This document shows positions 45,011 through 55,465 of a stretch of 64,000 nucleotides of DNA, piece after piece. The stretch is taken from positions 1,432,948 through 1,496,947 of the forward strand of contig NZ_LMDS01000004.1 in NCBI RefSeq assembly GCF_001425865.1. The letters are read 5' to 3'. This DNA comes from Rhizobacter sp. Root404. Its GTDB lineage: Bacteria > Pseudomonadota > Gammaproteobacteria > Burkholderiales > Burkholderiaceae_C. Positions within the stretch are counted from its first letter, which is position 1; the number at the start of each line of letters is the position of its first letter. The notes beneath the pieces are model-generated. The model was given only the letters and a program-made list of their open reading frames with translations, was not told the DNA's origin and ran no database searches. Both the position numbers and the translations under genes were made by a program.

Positions 45011-45886
45011 ATGTCCAGCCCCTTCCGTCACGCCGCGCTCGTGGGCAAGTACCAGGCCCAGGGCATCCGCGGCGTGCTGGAGGACATCGCGCAGTTCCTG
45101 GTGCGCCAGGGGCTCGAGGTCTCGCTCGAGCGCCAGACCGCGCTGAACACCGGCATCGACGGTTATGGTGCGCTGACGGTCGACGAACTGGGCCGCGCCT
45201 GCGACCTCGCGGTGGTGGTCGGCGGCGACGGCACGATGCTCGGCATCGCGCGCCAGCTCGCCCGCTACGGCACCCCGCTGGTGGGCATCAACCAGGGGCG
45301 GCTGGGCTTCATCACCGACATCAACATCGGCCAGTTCGCCGAGGCGCTGGCGCCGATGGTCGCCGGCGACTACATCGAGGAACGCCGCACGATGCTCGAA
45401 GGCGGCGTCTGGCGTGACGACGCGCAGATCTTCGAGGGCTACGCGATGAACGACGTGGTCGTGAGCCGCGGCGCGGCGGCGAGCATGGTCGAGCTGAAGG
45501 TCGACATCGGCGACGAGTTCGTCGCGAACTTCCGCTCCGACGGCCTGATCATCGGCTCGCCGACCGGCTCGACCGCCTACGCGCTGTCGGCCGGCGGCCC
45601 GATCCTGCATCCTGGCATCAAGGGCTGGGTGCTGGTGCCGATCGCGCCGCACGACCTCTCGAACCGGCCGATCGTGCTGCCCGATACCGGCGACATCCAT
45701 ATCGAGATCGTCGCCGGGCGCGATGCGAGCGTCAGCTTCGACATGCAGTCGCTCGCCAGCCTGCTGCACGGCGACCGCGTGCGGGTGCGGCGGTCGGCGA
45801 ACCAGGTGCGGTTCCTTCATCCGCAAGGCTGGAGCTACTACGCGACGCTGCGCCGCAAGCTGCACTGGAACTCCGGGGTGAACTGA
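45011..45886 (+). CDS. nadK: NAD kinase
   Basis: 291 residues. The diagnostic '[20 protein letters not shown]' (GGDG) and 'NDVVVSRG', plus the ATP/NAD segment '[20 protein letters not shown]', are intact. NadK phosphorylates NAD+ to NADP+ in the cytosol. ATG 45011 gives the normal family N-terminus ('[11 protein letters not shown]'). It is followed after 1 nt by recN, a common neighbour in Burkholderiales. Confidence 0.97.
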   Translation: MSSPFRHAALVGKYQAQGIRGVLEDIAQFLVRQGLEVSLERQTALNTGIDGYGALTVDELGRACDLAVVVGGDGTMLGIARQLARYGTPLVGINQGRLGFITDINIGQFAEALAPMVAGDYIEERRTMLEGGVWRDDAQIFEGYAMNDVVVSRGAAASMVELKVDIGDEFVANFRSDGLIIGSPTGSTAYALSAGGPILHPGIKGWVLVPIAPHDLSNRPIVLPDTGDIHIEIVAGRDASVSFDMQSLASLLHGDRVRVRRSANQVRFLHPQGWSYYATLRRKLHWNSGVN

Positions 45887-45887
45887 G

Positions 45888-47579
45888 GTGTTGAGGCGCT
45901 TGTCCCTCCGCGATTTCGTGATCGTCGCTTCGCTCGAAGTGGAACTCGACGCCGGCTTCTCGGTGCTGACCGGCGAGACGGGCGCGGGCAAGTCGATCCT
46001 GGTCGACGCGTTGCAACTCGCGCTCGGCAGCCGCGGCGATGCGGGCGTGGTCCGCGAAGGCGCGGCGCGGGCCGAGATCGGCGCCGAGTTCGACACGCCG
46101 ACGAGCTTGTCCGGCTGGCTCGACGAAGGCGGATTCCAGAGCGCCGAGACGCTGCTGCTGCGCCGCACGATCGATGCGCAGGGCAAGACCCGCGCATGGA
46201 TCAACGGCAGCCCGGCGACGATTGCACAGCTGCGCGAGGCCGCCGATCACCTCGTCGACATCCACGGCCAGCATGCGTGGCAGAGCCTGACGCGCGGGCC
46301 GTCGGTACGCGGCCTGCTCGACGCGTTCGCGGGCATCGACAGCACCCCGCTGGGCGCGCTGTTCTCGCAATGGAAGCGCGCCACCGAGGCGCTGGCCGCC
46401 GCCGGCACGCAGCAGGCGGGGCTCGAACGGGAACGCGAGCGCCTGGCGTGGCAGATCGGCGAGGTCGCCAAGCTCGCACCGGGCGACGACGAATGGGCCG
46501 AGCTCGAGGCCGAGCACAAGAAGCTCGCGAACGGACAGGCGCTGATCGATGCGGCGCGCAGCGCGCTCGATGCCCTCTCCGACGCCGACGACAACGCCGA
46601 CGCCCTCACCGGCCGCGCGCTGCACGCGCTCGAAGGCGTGGCCGCGTACGACGCGCAACTGGCGTCGCTGATCGAGGTGCTGCAAAGCGCGCAGGCCCAG
46701 TTGCAGGATGCGGCCCACACGCTCGGCGGCTACCTGAACCACACCGACCTGGAGCCGCAGCGGCTGCAGGCGCTGGACGAGCGGCTGTCGGCCTGGATGA
46801 GCCTGGCACGGCGCTATCGGCGCCCGCCGCAGGAGTTGCCCGCCGTGCTCGCCCAGTGGCAGGCCGAGTTGCGCGCGCTCGACGCGGCGGCCGATCTCGA
46901 GGCGTTGGAACGTGACGTGGCGCGCTCCCTGGCCGCCTTCGAGACCGAGGCCAAGCGCATCTCCACGGCCCGCCGCGCCGCCGCGCCGAAGCTCGCCCGC
47001 GCGGTCACGCAGGCGATGCAGCAGCTCGGCATGGCCGGCGGCGCGTTCGAGGTCGCGCTGCTGAAGCAGGACGCCCCGCAATCGTTCGGCACCGAGTCGG
47101 CCGAGTTCCTGGTCGCCGGCCATGCGGGCAGCACGCCGCGGCCGCTCGGCAAGGTGGCGTCCGGCGGCGAGCTTTCGCGGATCGCGCTGGCGATCGCGGT
47201 GACGACCAGCCAGCTGCAGAACAAGGACGCGGCCGCGACGCTGATCTTCGACGAGATCGATGCCGGCGTCGGCGGCGCGGTGGCCGAGACGGTCGGCCGG
47301 CTGATGAAACAGCTCGGCCGCGACCGGCAGGTGCTGGCCGTCACCCACCTGCCGCAGGTCGCGGCCTGCGCCGATCATCACTTTGTCGTCTCGAAGCAGT
47401 TGCGCGACGGGCTCACGTTGAGCGAAGTCAACGCCGTCGGCGGCGAGGTGCGGGTGGCCGAGGTCGCGCGCATGCTGGGCGGCGAGCGCCTGTCCAACAC
47501 CAGCCTCGCGCACGCGCAGGAGATGCTGTCGGTCGGCGCCGACGCGACGCCGGCCCCACGCGGGCGCAAGCGCTCATGA
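45888..47579 (+). CDS. recN: DNA repair ATPase RecN
   Basis: 563 residues, SMC-like. Walker A is '[20 protein letters not shown]' near 30-50, followed by long coiled coils (about 155-370), the ABC signature region '[20 protein letters not shown]', and Walker B '[18 protein letters not shown]'. RecN gathers DNA ends at double-strand breaks before RecA-dependent repair. GTG 45888 starts 1 nt after the nadK stop. It overlaps rapZ by 4 nt. Confidence 0.97.
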   Translation: MLRRLSLRDFVIVASLEVELDAGFSVLTGETGAGKSILVDALQLALGSRGDAGVVREGAARAEIGAEFDTPTSLSGWLDEGGFQSAETLLLRRTIDAQGKTRAWINGSPATIAQLREAADHLVDIHGQHAWQSLTRGPSVRGLLDAFAGIDSTPLGALFSQWKRATEALAAAGTQQAGLERERERLAWQIGEVAKLAPGDDEWAELEAEHKKLANGQALIDAARSALDALSDADDNADALTGRALHALEGVAAYDAQLASLIEVLQSAQAQLQDAAHTLGGYLNHTDLEPQRLQALDERLSAWMSLARRYRRPPQELPAVLAQWQAELRALDAAADLEALERDVARSLAAFETEAKRISTARRAAAPKLARAVTQAMQQLGMAGGAFEVALLKQDAPQSFGTESAEFLVAGHAGSTPRPLGKVASGGELSRIALAIAVTTSQLQNKDAAATLIFDEIDAGVGGAVAETVGRLMKQLGRDRQVLAVTHLPQVAACADHHFVVSKQLRDGLTLSEVNAVGGEVRVAEVARMLGGERLSNTSLAHAQEMLSVGADATPAPRGRKRS

Positions 47580-48478
47580 GCGACGCCGCCGCCTTCACGT
47601 CGTCGCCGCGCGAGATCGTGCTGGTGACGGGCATCTCGGGCTCCGGCAAGTCGGTGGCGCTGCATGCGCTCGAGGACGCCGGCTTCTTCTGCGTCGACAA
47701 CTTGCCGCCCGAACTGCTGCGCGAGTTCCTCCAGATCGAACACGGCCGGCACGACCGGCGCCTGGCGATCGCGGTCGACGTGCGCAGCGCCGGCTCGCTG
47801 CCGCACCTGCTGCCGCTGATCCAGCAGCTGCGCGGCGAAGGCATCGCGATCCAGGTGATCTTCCTCGACGCAAGCACCGACGCGCTGGTGCGGCGCTTCT
47901 CCGAGACGCGCCGCCCGCATCCGCTCTCGGCCGAGGTGCGGGCCGACGAACCCGATGCGCGCCACGCGCTGGTCGACGCGATCGAGATCGAGCGCGGCCT
48001 GCTGGCCGAGCTGCGCGAACTCGCGACCGTCGTCGACACCAGCCAGCTGCGCGCCGCGCAACTGCGCCTGTGGATTCGCGACCTGGTGCGCGCCGGCAGC
48101 AACCGGCTGACGCTGGTGTTCGAGAGCTTCGCGTTCAAGCACGGCGTGCCGCTGGACGCGGACTACGTGTTCGACGTGCGCGTGCTGCCGAACCCGCACT
48201 ACGTGCCCGAACTGCGCCCGCTGACCGGGCGTGACGCGCCGGTCGCCGACTACCTGCGCGCGCAGCCCGAAGTGGGCGAGATGCTCGGCCAGATCGAGGC
48301 CTTCATCGCACGCTGGCTGCCGGCCTTCGAGGCCGACCAGCGCAGCTACCTGACGGTGGCGATCGGCTGCACCGGCGGCCAGCACCGCTCGGTGTATTTC
48401 GCGCAGGTACTGGCCGAGCGGTTCCGCAGTCGGTCGGCGACGCTGATCCGGCATCGCGAGCTCGACGCGCGTGACTGA
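47576..48478 (+). CDS. rapZ: RNase adapter RapZ (nucleotide-binding)
   Basis: 300 residues. The P-loop is '[20 protein letters not shown]' with '[12 protein letters not shown]', and the C-terminal domain has '[20 protein letters not shown]'. In enterobacteria RapZ guides RNase E to the GlmZ small RNA and so controls amino-sugar synthesis; the role in beta-proteobacteria is less clear. It overlaps recN upstream and the LON-domain gene downstream. Confidence 0.95.
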   Translation: MSDAAAFTSSPREIVLVTGISGSGKSVALHALEDAGFFCVDNLPPELLREFLQIEHGRHDRRLAIAVDVRSAGSLPHLLPLIQQLRGEGIAIQVIFLDASTDALVRRFSETRRPHPLSAEVRADEPDARHALVDAIEIERGLLAELRELATVVDTSQLRAAQLRLWIRDLVRAGSNRLTLVFESFAFKHGVPLDADYVFDVRVLPNPHYVPELRPLTGRDAPVADYLRAQPEVGEMLGQIEAFIARWLPAFEADQRSYLTVAIGCTGGQHRSVYFAQVLAERFRSRSATLIRHRELDARD

Positions 48479-49082
48479 TACCGCGACGCTGCCGCTGTTC
48501 CCGTTGCAGGCGGTGCTGTTCCCGGGCGGGCTGCTCGGGCTGAAGGTGTTCGAGGCGCGGTACGTGGACCTGATCGCCGCCTGCCTGCGCACCGACACCG
48601 GCTTCGGCGTCGTGATGCTGAACCGGGGCAGCGAGGCCGGCGCGCGCGCCACGGCGGTCTCGTTCGAGGCGATCGGCACGCGCGCCGCCGTGCTCGACGT
48701 GGACAGCGCGCAGCCGGGCATCCTGCAGGTGCGCTGCGCCGGCACGCAGCGCTTTCGCATCGAGTCCAGTCGACAGCAGCCCGACGGCTTGTGGGTGGCC
48801 GACGTGACGGACGTCCAGGATGACCCGGTGGTCGCGCCGGCACCGGCGATGCTGCCGACGGTGCGCGCGCTCGCGACGACGATCGCGACACTGAAGGCGC
48901 AGGGCGAGGCGCCGTTCCAGTCGCCTTACCACTTCGAGGACGCGGGCTGGGTCGCGAACCGCTGGTGCGAGATCCTGCCGCTGCCGCGCGCCGCGAAGCA
49001 GAAGCTGATGGAACTGCCCGACGCTGGCGTGCGCCTTCAGCTGGTCGACGAATTCCTGCGCAGCAAGGGGCTCCTCAGCTGA
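48471..49082 (+). CDS. LON peptidase substrate-binding (N-terminal) domain protein
   Basis: 203 residues: only the LON N-terminal domain, with '[20 protein letters not shown]' and '[20 protein letters not shown]', and no protease domain. Such stand-alone proteins probably bind unfolded or target proteins; the bacterial function is not established. GTG 48471 overlaps the rapZ end by 8 nt and the 3' end overlaps the convergent mutY by 8 nt. Confidence 0.9.
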   Translation: MTDTATLPLFPLQAVLFPGGLLGLKVFEARYVDLIAACLRTDTGFGVVMLNRGSEAGARATAVSFEAIGTRAAVLDVDSAQPGILQVRCAGTQRFRIESSRQQPDGLWVADVTDVQDDPVVAPAPAMLPTVRALATTIATLKAQGEAPFQSPYHFEDAGWVANRWCEILPLPRAAKQKLMELPDAGVRLQLVDEFLRSKGLLS

Positions 49083-50157
49083 CCGGGTCGGCCGGTGCGG
49101 CGTGCGCCAGCAGCAGCTTGCGCAGCGGCGCCGGCAGGCCGAGCGCCAGCGCTTCGTCGAGGCCGAACCAGCGGCCGGCGGGCCAGGCACTGGTCAGCGC
49201 GTTGCGTTGCGCGGCATCCAGGCGCTCGGGCAGCGTCCAGCGGACCGGGTGCAGCGTCCAGTCGAGGTGCGTCAGCACATGCGTGAAGCTGGGCAGCGAT
49301 TCGGCGGCGCCGGGCCAGCCGGCACTCGCCGCGTCGAACGCGGCACGTGACTCGAACTCGGGCAGGCTCCACAGGCCCGCCCATACGCCGGTGGCCGGTC
49401 GTTGCCCCAGCCAGACCTCGTCGTTCGACCGCAGCCACAGCCACACGTGCTCGCGCGTGCCGCGCTTGAGCTTGCGGGTCTTGACGGGGTAGCGCTGCGG
49501 CGTCCCGGCGTGCTCGGCCGCGCACAGCGCGTGCACCGGACACAGCAGGCAGGCCGGCGAGCGCTGCGTGCACAGCGTCGCGCCCAGGTCCATCAGCCCC
49601 TGCGTGTACGACTCGATGTCGCGCTCCGGCAGCAGCGCGGTCGCTTCGGCCCACAGCGCGCGCTCCTGCTTCGCCTCGGCCAGGTCGCCCTCGAACGCCA
49701 GCACGCGGGTCAGCACGCGCTTGACGTTGCCGTCGAGGATCGCGACCCGCTCGCCGAAGCAGAACGCCGCGATCGCCGCGGCGGTCGAGCGGCCGATGCC
49801 GGGCAGCGTCATCAGCGCCGCGCTGCCGGCCGGAAAGCGCCCGCCGTGCTGTGTGACGACCGCCTGCGCGCAGGCGTGCAGGTTGCGCGCGCGGCTGTAG
49901 TAGCCCAGGCCGCTCCACAGCGCGAACACGTCGTCGAGCGACGCGGCGGCTAGCGCGGCGACATCCGGAAAGCGCTGCAGGAAGCGTTCGTAGTAGCCGA
50001 GCACGGTAGCGACCTGGGTCTGCTGGAGCATGATCTCGGACAGCCAGACGCGGTACGGGTCGCGCGTGTTCTGCCACGGCAGCGTGTGGCGGCCGTGGGT
50101 GCGCTGCCAGTCGATCAGGCGCGTCGCGAACGACGCGCCGGTCTCAGGCCTGGGCAC
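49075..50157 (-). CDS. mutY: Adenine DNA glycosylase MutY
   Basis: 360 residues. The catalytic Glu is in 'VWLSEIMLQQTQVATVLGYY', the helix-hairpin-helix is 'LMTLPGIGRSTAAAIAAFCF' with the catalytic Asp in 'AILDGNVKRVLTRV', the [4Fe-4S] cysteines are in 'CTQRSPACLLCPVHALC', and a C-terminal NUDIX-like domain begins near 235. MutY removes adenine opposite 8-oxoguanine, so it works with MutM encoded 2 kb away. It overlaps the dynamin-like gene by 14 nt. Confidence 0.97.
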   Translation of the reverse strand: MPRPETGASFATRLIDWQRTHGRHTLPWQNTRDPYRVWLSEIMLQQTQVATVLGYYERFLQRFPDVAALAAASLDDVFALWSGLGYYSRARNLHACAQAVVTQHGGRFPAGSAALMTLPGIGRSTAAAIAAFCFGERVAILDGNVKRVLTRVLAFEGDLAEAKQERALWAEATALLPERDIESYTQGLMDLGATLCTQRSPACLLCPVHALCAAEHAGTPQRYPVKTRKLKRGTREHVWLWLRSNDEVWLGQRPATGVWAGLWSLPEFESRAAFDAASAGWPGAAESLPSFTHVLTHLDWTLHPVRWTLPERLDAAQRNALTSAWPAGRWFGLDEALALGLPAPLRKLLLAHAAPADPVS

Positions 50158-52120
50158 GCGCGGCGGGCAACTCGAGCGAGATCAGGTCGTTGCCGGCCAC
50201 CGGGCCCGCGCGCGCCTGGTCGCGCAACGCATCGAAGCGCTCGTGCACGCGGCGCGCCAGGCCCTGCAGGCGCTCGTCCTGCGCTTCGAGCTCGGCGATG
50301 CGCGCCTCCAGGTCGCTGGCGGCGGATTGCACCCGCTCGAGCGATTCGCGGCGACGGCGGAAGTTGCGGCGCCGCTCGCGCAGCTGCGAATCGACCTGCG
50401 ACGAAGTCGCCTTGTTCCACAGCTCGAGCTCGGCGCTCGCGTTCTCGAACACGACGCGCAGCTTGGACACCAGCATGCGGCGGAACTGCTCCATGAACCG
50501 CGGCTGCGACAGGCGCAGCGCATGGGTCAGCCCGAGGTACTGCACGTAGTTGCTCTCGATCTCGTCGAGCTCGGTCCTGAAGCGCCCGAGGTCGGGCGAC
50601 CGCGTCATCGACAGGCTGAAGCCGAATTCGCCGTTGAGCCGGCTGAACGAGGCGCCGAGCATGTCGCGGATCTCGTTGCTGCGGGTCTGCGCACCGTCCA
50701 GGAGCTGGCGCAGCCGGCCGCACAACGCGACGAAGGACTTCTTGGCGCCGAGGTTCAGCAGCGAGGCATGCATCTGCGCCTGCATCGCAGCCACCTCGTC
50801 GCGCAACCGGTCGGACGACAGGCCGAGCAGCGCATCCTTCAGCATGCGGCTGTGGACGACACGCAATGCTTGCAGCTTGACGGTGCACTGCTCGAATTCC
50901 GCCGTCTCGGCATCGACGCGCGCGAGCATCAGGCGCAGCTTGCCGCTGCTCTTGCCGCGCAGGCCGCGCAGCTCGAGCGTCTGCTCGGCGAGCTGGCGCC
51001 GATGGTCGCCCAGGCGTCGGCTGACGTGGGTCTCGAGCTGCTGTGCGCCCTCGAGCACGACCTGCTCGAGCACCTCGCGGCGCTGCGGCAGCAGCTGCGA
51101 CCCGAGCGCGGCTTCGAGCGCCGGCAGGCGGCTTTCGAGCAGGCCCCGGTCGTCACCGGCGACGCGCGCCGCGAGCGCCTGACGCGCGGACAGCGGGAAC
51201 ACCCGGTCGACGTCGATGCCGAGCGTGCGCGCGGTGTCGGCGCATTGCGCGACGATCTGCAGATCGACCTGCTGCTCGGTCGCGAGCGGGTCGCGCAGCG
51301 CGTCGATCTTGTTCAGCACCACGAAGCGGGCCGGCGCGTGCGTGCCGAGGTGATCGCGCCAGACGCCGAGATCGGACTTGGTCACGCCGGTGTCGGCACC
51401 GAGGATGAAGACGGTGGCGTGCGCGCTCGGCAGCAGGCTCAGCGTCAGCTCGGGCTCCGCACCGATCGCGTTGAGGCCCGGCGTGTCGAGCACGACCAAG
51501 CCCTGCTTGAGCAACGGATGCGGGTAGTTGATCAGCGCGTGGCGCCAGGCCGGCACCTCGACGCGGCCGGCGTCGTCGACCGGCGGGTTGTCGTCGGGGT
51601 GATCGTCGTCCCAGAAGCCGAGTTCGCGTGCGCGGTCGCGGGTGACCCAGCGCGTGCGCGTCACTTCCTGCAGCGATTCGGCCAGGCGCTCGGGGTCGCT
51701 GATCTCCAGCGGGCGCACCGTCCACGCGCGGCGTTGCGTGCGCAACTCGGCGAGCGAGAGGCCCTCGAGCCGGGTCTCGATCGGCAGCAGCATCAGCGCC
51801 GCGTTCTCCTCGCCGTCCCACGCCAGTTCGACCGGACACATCGTGGTGCGGCCCGGCGTCGCGGGGAGCACGCGCCGGCCGGTGTCGGCGAAGAAGATCG
51901 CATTGATCAGCTCGGACTTGCCGCGCGAGAACTCGGCGACGAATGCGACCACGAGCTTCTCGCTCGCCAGGCGCTCGCCCAGCGCACCGAGCTGCACGGC
52001 CGCCTGCGCATCGACCATGTCGTGATCGGCCAGGTAGCGCGACACATCGTCGAGCCGCCGGCCGAGCGTCATGCGCCAGCCGCTGAGGGCGTCGAGGCTG
52101 ATCGCGAACGAAGGCGTCAT
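50144..52120 (-). CDS. Dynamin-like GTPase
   Basis: 658 residues from ATG 52120; a longer open frame to 52888 is antisense to mutM and unlikely. The GTPase domain shows a variant P-loop 'FVAEFSRGKSELINAIFF', switch Thr 'TPGRTTMCPVEL', G3 'VVLDTPGLNAIG' and G4 'VVLNKIDAL'. Long helical stalk segments follow (350-640). Bacterial dynamins of this group shape or repair membranes, or take part in stress or replication-linked processes. Here it is held between mutY and mutM, overlapping mutY by 14 nt, which suggests a link with the DNA-repair pair or only shared transcription. Confidence 0.9.
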   Translation of the reverse strand: MTPSFAISLDALSGWRMTLGRRLDDVSRYLADHDMVDAQAAVQLGALGERLASEKLVVAFVAEFSRGKSELINAIFFADTGRRVLPATPGRTTMCPVELAWDGEENAALMLLPIETRLEGLSLAELRTQRRAWTVRPLEISDPERLAESLQEVTRTRWVTRDRARELGFWDDDHPDDNPPVDDAGRVEVPAWRHALINYPHPLLKQGLVVLDTPGLNAIGAEPELTLSLLPSAHATVFILGADTGVTKSDLGVWRDHLGTHAPARFVVLNKIDALRDPLATEQQVDLQIVAQCADTARTLGIDVDRVFPLSARQALAARVAGDDRGLLESRLPALEAALGSQLLPQRREVLEQVVLEGAQQLETHVSRRLGDHRRQLAEQTLELRGLRGKSSGKLRLMLARVDAETAEFEQCTVKLQALRVVHSRMLKDALLGLSSDRLRDEVAAMQAQMHASLLNLGAKKSFVALCGRLRQLLDGAQTRSNEIRDMLGASFSRLNGEFGFSLSMTRSPDLGRFRTELDEIESNYVQYLGLTHALRLSQPRFMEQFRRMLVSKLRVVFENASAELELWNKATSSQVDSQLRERRRNFRRRRESLERVQSAASDLEARIAELEAQDERLQGLARRVHERFDALRDQARAGPVAGNDLISLELPAARAQA

Positions 52121-52245
52121 GGGCGTTTGGCTGGGCAGAGCTCCGATGGGCGGCCATGGTAGCGCAGGGGGTGTCCCCGCAACCGGGGGAAACATCTGCT
52201 CACCACGGCGTTCGCGGCAAACCGCGAATCTTTGCTCAATTGTGA

Positions 52246-53061
52246 CTAGCGGCGCTGGCAACCGGGGCAGAAAAACGTCGCGCGCTGGCCCTGAACGATG
52301 CGCCGTATGGTGCCGTTGCAACGCACGCAAGGCTGGCCTTCCCGCCCGTAGACCCGCGCATGCAGCTGGAACTGGCCGGCCATGCCGTGCGCGTCGCTGA
52401 AGTTGCGCAGCGTCGAGCCGCCGAGGTCGAGCGCGCGGGCGAGCGTGTCGCGCACGGCCTTTGCGAGCCGGTCGCAGCGCGGGCGGCTGAGTCGATCGCT
52501 GCGCGTGCGCGGATCGATGCCGGCCTCGAACAACGCCTCGCAGGCGTAGATGTTGCCGGCACCGACGACGATCGCGCCGCCGAGCAGCGCCTGCTTGATG
52601 GCCACGCGGCGGCCGCGCAGCGCGGCGTGCAGGTGGGCGCCGTCGAACGCCGGATCGAACGGCTCCAGCCCCAGCCCGGCGAGCAGCGTGGCGGCCGGGC
52701 CCGCGTCGAGCGCCGGCGACCAGACGACGGCGCCGAAGCGGCGCGGGTCGTTCAGCCGCAGCGTGCCGCGCGCGGTGACGAGGTCGAAGTGGTCGTGCGG
52801 CCCGGGCAGCCCGACCACCGGGTCGAACGCGAGCGAACCCGACATGCCCAGGTGCATCAGCAGTCCGCCGCGTTCCAGCGGCAGCCACAAATATTTACCG
52901 CGTCGGGTGACCTCGCCGACGGCCTGCGCGACGAGCGTCTCGGGGGGGCAGCCGAGCGGCCAGCGCAGCGGCTTGCCCAGGCGCACCGCCTCGACGCGGG
53001 CACCGCGGATGCGCTCGGCAAAGCTCAGGCGGGTGACCTCGACTTCGGGCAGTTCGGGCAT
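52246..53061 (-). CDS. mutM: Formamidopyrimidine-DNA glycosylase MutM (Fpg)
   Basis: 271 residues. The start '[20 protein letters not shown]' gives the catalytic Pro2 and Glu3 after Met removal. The helix-two-turn-helix region is near '[20 protein letters not shown]', and the zinc finger '[11 protein letters not shown]' and 'FFCPGCQRR' closes the protein. It removes 8-oxoguanine and formamidopyrimidines. ATG 53061 is fixed by the conserved PELPEVE start. It diverges from the TPR gene. Confidence 0.97.
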   Translation of the reverse strand: MPELPEVEVTRLSFAERIRGARVEAVRLGKPLRWPLGCPPETLVAQAVGEVTRRGKYLWLPLERGGLLMHLGMSGSLAFDPVVGLPGPHDHFDLVTARGTLRLNDPRRFGAVVWSPALDAGPAATLLAGLGLEPFDPAFDGAHLHAALRGRRVAIKQALLGGAIVVGAGNIYACEALFEAGIDPRTRSDRLSRPRCDRLAKAVRDTLARALDLGGSTLRNFSDAHGMAGQFQLHARVYGREGQPCVRCNGTIRRIVQGQRATFFCPGCQRR

Positions 53062-53135
53062 GCGGGGAATTATCGGGGCCTGCGGCGGTCGCACCCTGCC
53101 CACCTAGAATGAAACGCAGCTTCAGGAGCACTTCC

Positions 53136-54935
53136 ATGCCTTCGTCCAACCCTCGCGCACCGGCGCTGTCGTCGCTGCTGGCCGCGCTGCTGATCTCCGC
53201 CTCGGCGGCCCAGGCGCAGGTCGCGGAGCCCGCATCGAAGGTGCAAAACTCGGCCCTCAACGCGCCGCTGTTCCAGCAGTTGCTGATCGGCGAGATCGAA
53301 CTGCGTGAAGGCGATCCGGCGGCCGCGTATCAGTTGATCCTCGATGCCGCCCGTCGCACCAAGGACGAGCAGCTGTTCCGCCGCGCCACCGAGATCGCGC
53401 TGCAGGCCCGCGCCGGCGACGAGGCCCTGGTGGCAGTGCGCGCATGGCGCCAGGCGGCGCCGGATTCGCTCGACGCGCTGCGCTTCCAGGTCCAGTTGCT
53501 GGTGCAGTTGAACCGCACCGCGGACGTGGTGGAGCCGCTGCAGGCGCTGATCAAGGCGACGCCGGTGGACCAACGTTCGGTGCTGATGAACGCGTTGCCG
53601 CGCTTCCTCGCGCGCAGCAGCGACCGCACGCAGGCGGCGCAGATCATCGAGCAGGTGCTGCTGCCGTATGCGGACCTGCCGGAGACGCGCGTCGCGGCGC
53701 GTGTGGCCATCGGTCGCGGCTGGTTGGGCGCAATCAACGGCGAGAAGGCGCTCGCGCTGGCCAAGAGCGCGCACGAGATGGACCGCAGCGCCGAAGCGCC
53801 GGCCGGGCTCGCGCTGGAAATGCTGCCGGGCACGCCGGCCGCCGAGGAGATCGTCAAGGACCACCTGACTGCCAAGCCGGACAGCAATGCGGTGCGCTTG
53901 ATCTACGTGCGCACGCTGCTCGGCTCGCAGCGGCTGGTGGAGGCCACCGCCGAACTCGAGACGCTGACGCGCAACTCGCCGACGCTGCCGCAGGCCTGGC
54001 TCACGCTCGGCGCGCTGCACGTTCAACTGCGCGAGCCGGACGCCGCCACGGCTGCGCTGACCAAGTACGTCGAGTTGATCCAGGCCTCCGACATGCCGGC
54101 CACCGACACCGCGGCAGCCGCCGCGACCAGGGACGATGGCGATGATCCGCCGCCCGCCTCGAAGGAAGAGGCGTTGACCCGCGGTTACCTGCTGCTCTCG
54201 CAGGCCGCCGATCAGCGCAAGGACTTCAAGGACGCCGAAGCCTGGCTCGCGAAGATCGACAACCCGAAGCGCGCGCTCGAGGTCCAGGCGCGCCGCGCGT
54301 CGCTGCTCGCACGCGAGGGCAAGGTCGCGCAGGCACGCGAGCTGATCCGCCGGCTGCCCGAGAAGACGCCGGACGACGCGCGCGGCAAGGTACTGGCCGA
54401 GGCCCAGGTGTTGCGCGACGCCAAGCTCTGGCGCGATGCGAACGACGTGCTGGCGCAGGGCAACAAGAAGTTCCCGGACGATGTCGACCTGATCTACGAG
54501 CAGTCGATGATGGCCGAGAAGCTCAACCGCCTGGCCGACATGGAGCGCCTGCTGCGCCGGGTGATCGAGCTCAAGCCGGACCATCAGCACGCCTACAACG
54601 CGCTCGGCTATTCGCTCGCCGAGCGCAACGTGCGCCTGCCCGAGGCGCGCACGCTGATCAAGAAGGCGCTGGAGCTGAGCCCGGGCGAACCGTCGATCAC
54701 GGACAGCCTGGGCTGGGTCGAGTACCGCCTGGGCAACCGCGACGAGGCGGTGCGCCTGCTGCGCGAGGCGTATCGCGGCCAGCCCGATGCCGAGATTGCC
54801 GCGCACCTCGGCGAGGTGCTGTGGGTCAACGGCCAGACCGACGAGGCGCGCCGCATCTTCGCCGAGGGCCGCAAGCGCGACGCCAACAACGAGGTGCTGC
54901 GCGAGACCCTGGCGCGGCTGCGCGTCGGCTTGTGA
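53136..54935 (+). CDS. TPR-repeat periplasmic protein preceding lolB
   Basis: 599 residues from ATG 53136, preceded by CAGGAG; ATG 53109 would add nine residues. A signal peptide ('LSSLLAALLISASAAQAQ') is followed by many tetratricopeptide repeats ('AWLTLGALHVQLREPDAATA', 'LGYSLAERNVRLPEARTLIK', 'LGWVEYRLGNRDEAVRLLRE'). TPRs scaffold protein complexes, here probably in the periplasm. It is translationally coupled to lolB (GTGA overlap); the pairing is common in Burkholderiales and hints at an outer-membrane assembly role. Confidence 0.92.
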   Translation: MPSSNPRAPALSSLLAALLISASAAQAQVAEPASKVQNSALNAPLFQQLLIGEIELREGDPAAAYQLILDAARRTKDEQLFRRATEIALQARAGDEALVAVRAWRQAAPDSLDALRFQVQLLVQLNRTADVVEPLQALIKATPVDQRSVLMNALPRFLARSSDRTQAAQIIEQVLLPYADLPETRVAARVAIGRGWLGAINGEKALALAKSAHEMDRSAEAPAGLALEMLPGTPAAEEIVKDHLTAKPDSNAVRLIYVRTLLGSQRLVEATAELETLTRNSPTLPQAWLTLGALHVQLREPDAATAALTKYVELIQASDMPATDTAAAAATRDDGDDPPPASKEEALTRGYLLLSQAADQRKDFKDAEAWLAKIDNPKRALEVQARRASLLAREGKVAQARELIRRLPEKTPDDARGKVLAEAQVLRDAKLWRDANDVLAQGNKKFPDDVDLIYEQSMMAEKLNRLADMERLLRRVIELKPDHQHAYNALGYSLAERNVRLPEARTLIKKALELSPGEPSITDSLGWVEYRLGNRDEAVRLLREAYRGQPDAEIAAHLGEVLWVNGQTDEARRIFAEGRKRDANNEVLRETLARLRVGL

Positions 54936-55465
54936 ACTGGCGCGTCCGGGGTGCGGCGCTGGCGATGGCGCTGCTGATGACGGGGTGCGCATCGGTCTCG
55001 CAACTGGCGCCGCCGGCCGGCGACACGTTGTCGGGCCGGCTCGCGGTGCGCGTGGAGGCCGGCGACAACACGCCGGCCCGCGCCGAGAATGCCGCCTTCG
55101 AACTGCAGGGTGGCCCGAGCGCCGGGCGATTGAACCTCACGACGCCGCTGGGCAGCACCGTCGCTCAGGCACGCTGGGCGCCGGGCGCGGTGGTGCTCAG
55201 CACGCCGCAAGGCGAGCGGCGGTTCGCCGACCTCGACGAACTGACCCGCGAGGTGCTCGGCGAGAGCGTGCCGCTGGCCGCCCTGTTCGACTGGCTGCGC
55301 GGCCGGCCCTGGCCAGGCGCGCCGAGCACGGCCGGGGCCACCTCGAGCGGCTTCGCACAACTCGGCTGGGCGGTGGACCTCGCCCGCTTCGACGAAGGCT
55401 GGGTCGTCGCGCGGCGTGAACGCGCACCGCAGGTGACGGTGCGCGCGCGCTTGGAGAAGCCGTGA
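54932..55465 (+). CDS. lolB: Outer-membrane lipoprotein insertase LolB
   Basis: 177 residues. The lipoprotein signal is 'GAALAMALLMTGCASVSQL' (Cys about 19). The LolB barrel shows 'GRLAVRVEAGDNTPARAENA', 'AGRLNLTTPLGSTVAQARWA' and 'LFDWLRGRPWPG'. LolB receives lipoproteins from LolA and inserts them in the outer membrane. GTG 54932 overlaps the TPR stop (GTGA), and the 3' end overlaps ispE by 4 nt. Confidence 0.93.
   Translation: MNWRVRGAALAMALLMTGCASVSQLAPPAGDTLSGRLAVRVEAGDNTPARAENAAFELQGGPSAGRLNLTTPLGSTVAQARWAPGAVVLSTPQGERRFADLDELTREVLGESVPLAALFDWLRGRPWPGAPSTAGATSSGFAQLGWAVDLARFDEGWVVARRERAPQVTVRARLEKP

Noticed and set aside
45732..47513. 593-codon minus-strand frame
   Set aside because: It is antisense to recN, which has all ATPase motifs in the plus frame.
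50030..52162. 710-codon plus-strand frame
   Set aside because: It is antisense to the dynamin-like gene; low-complexity Arg/Gln/Leu/His content and no start signal.
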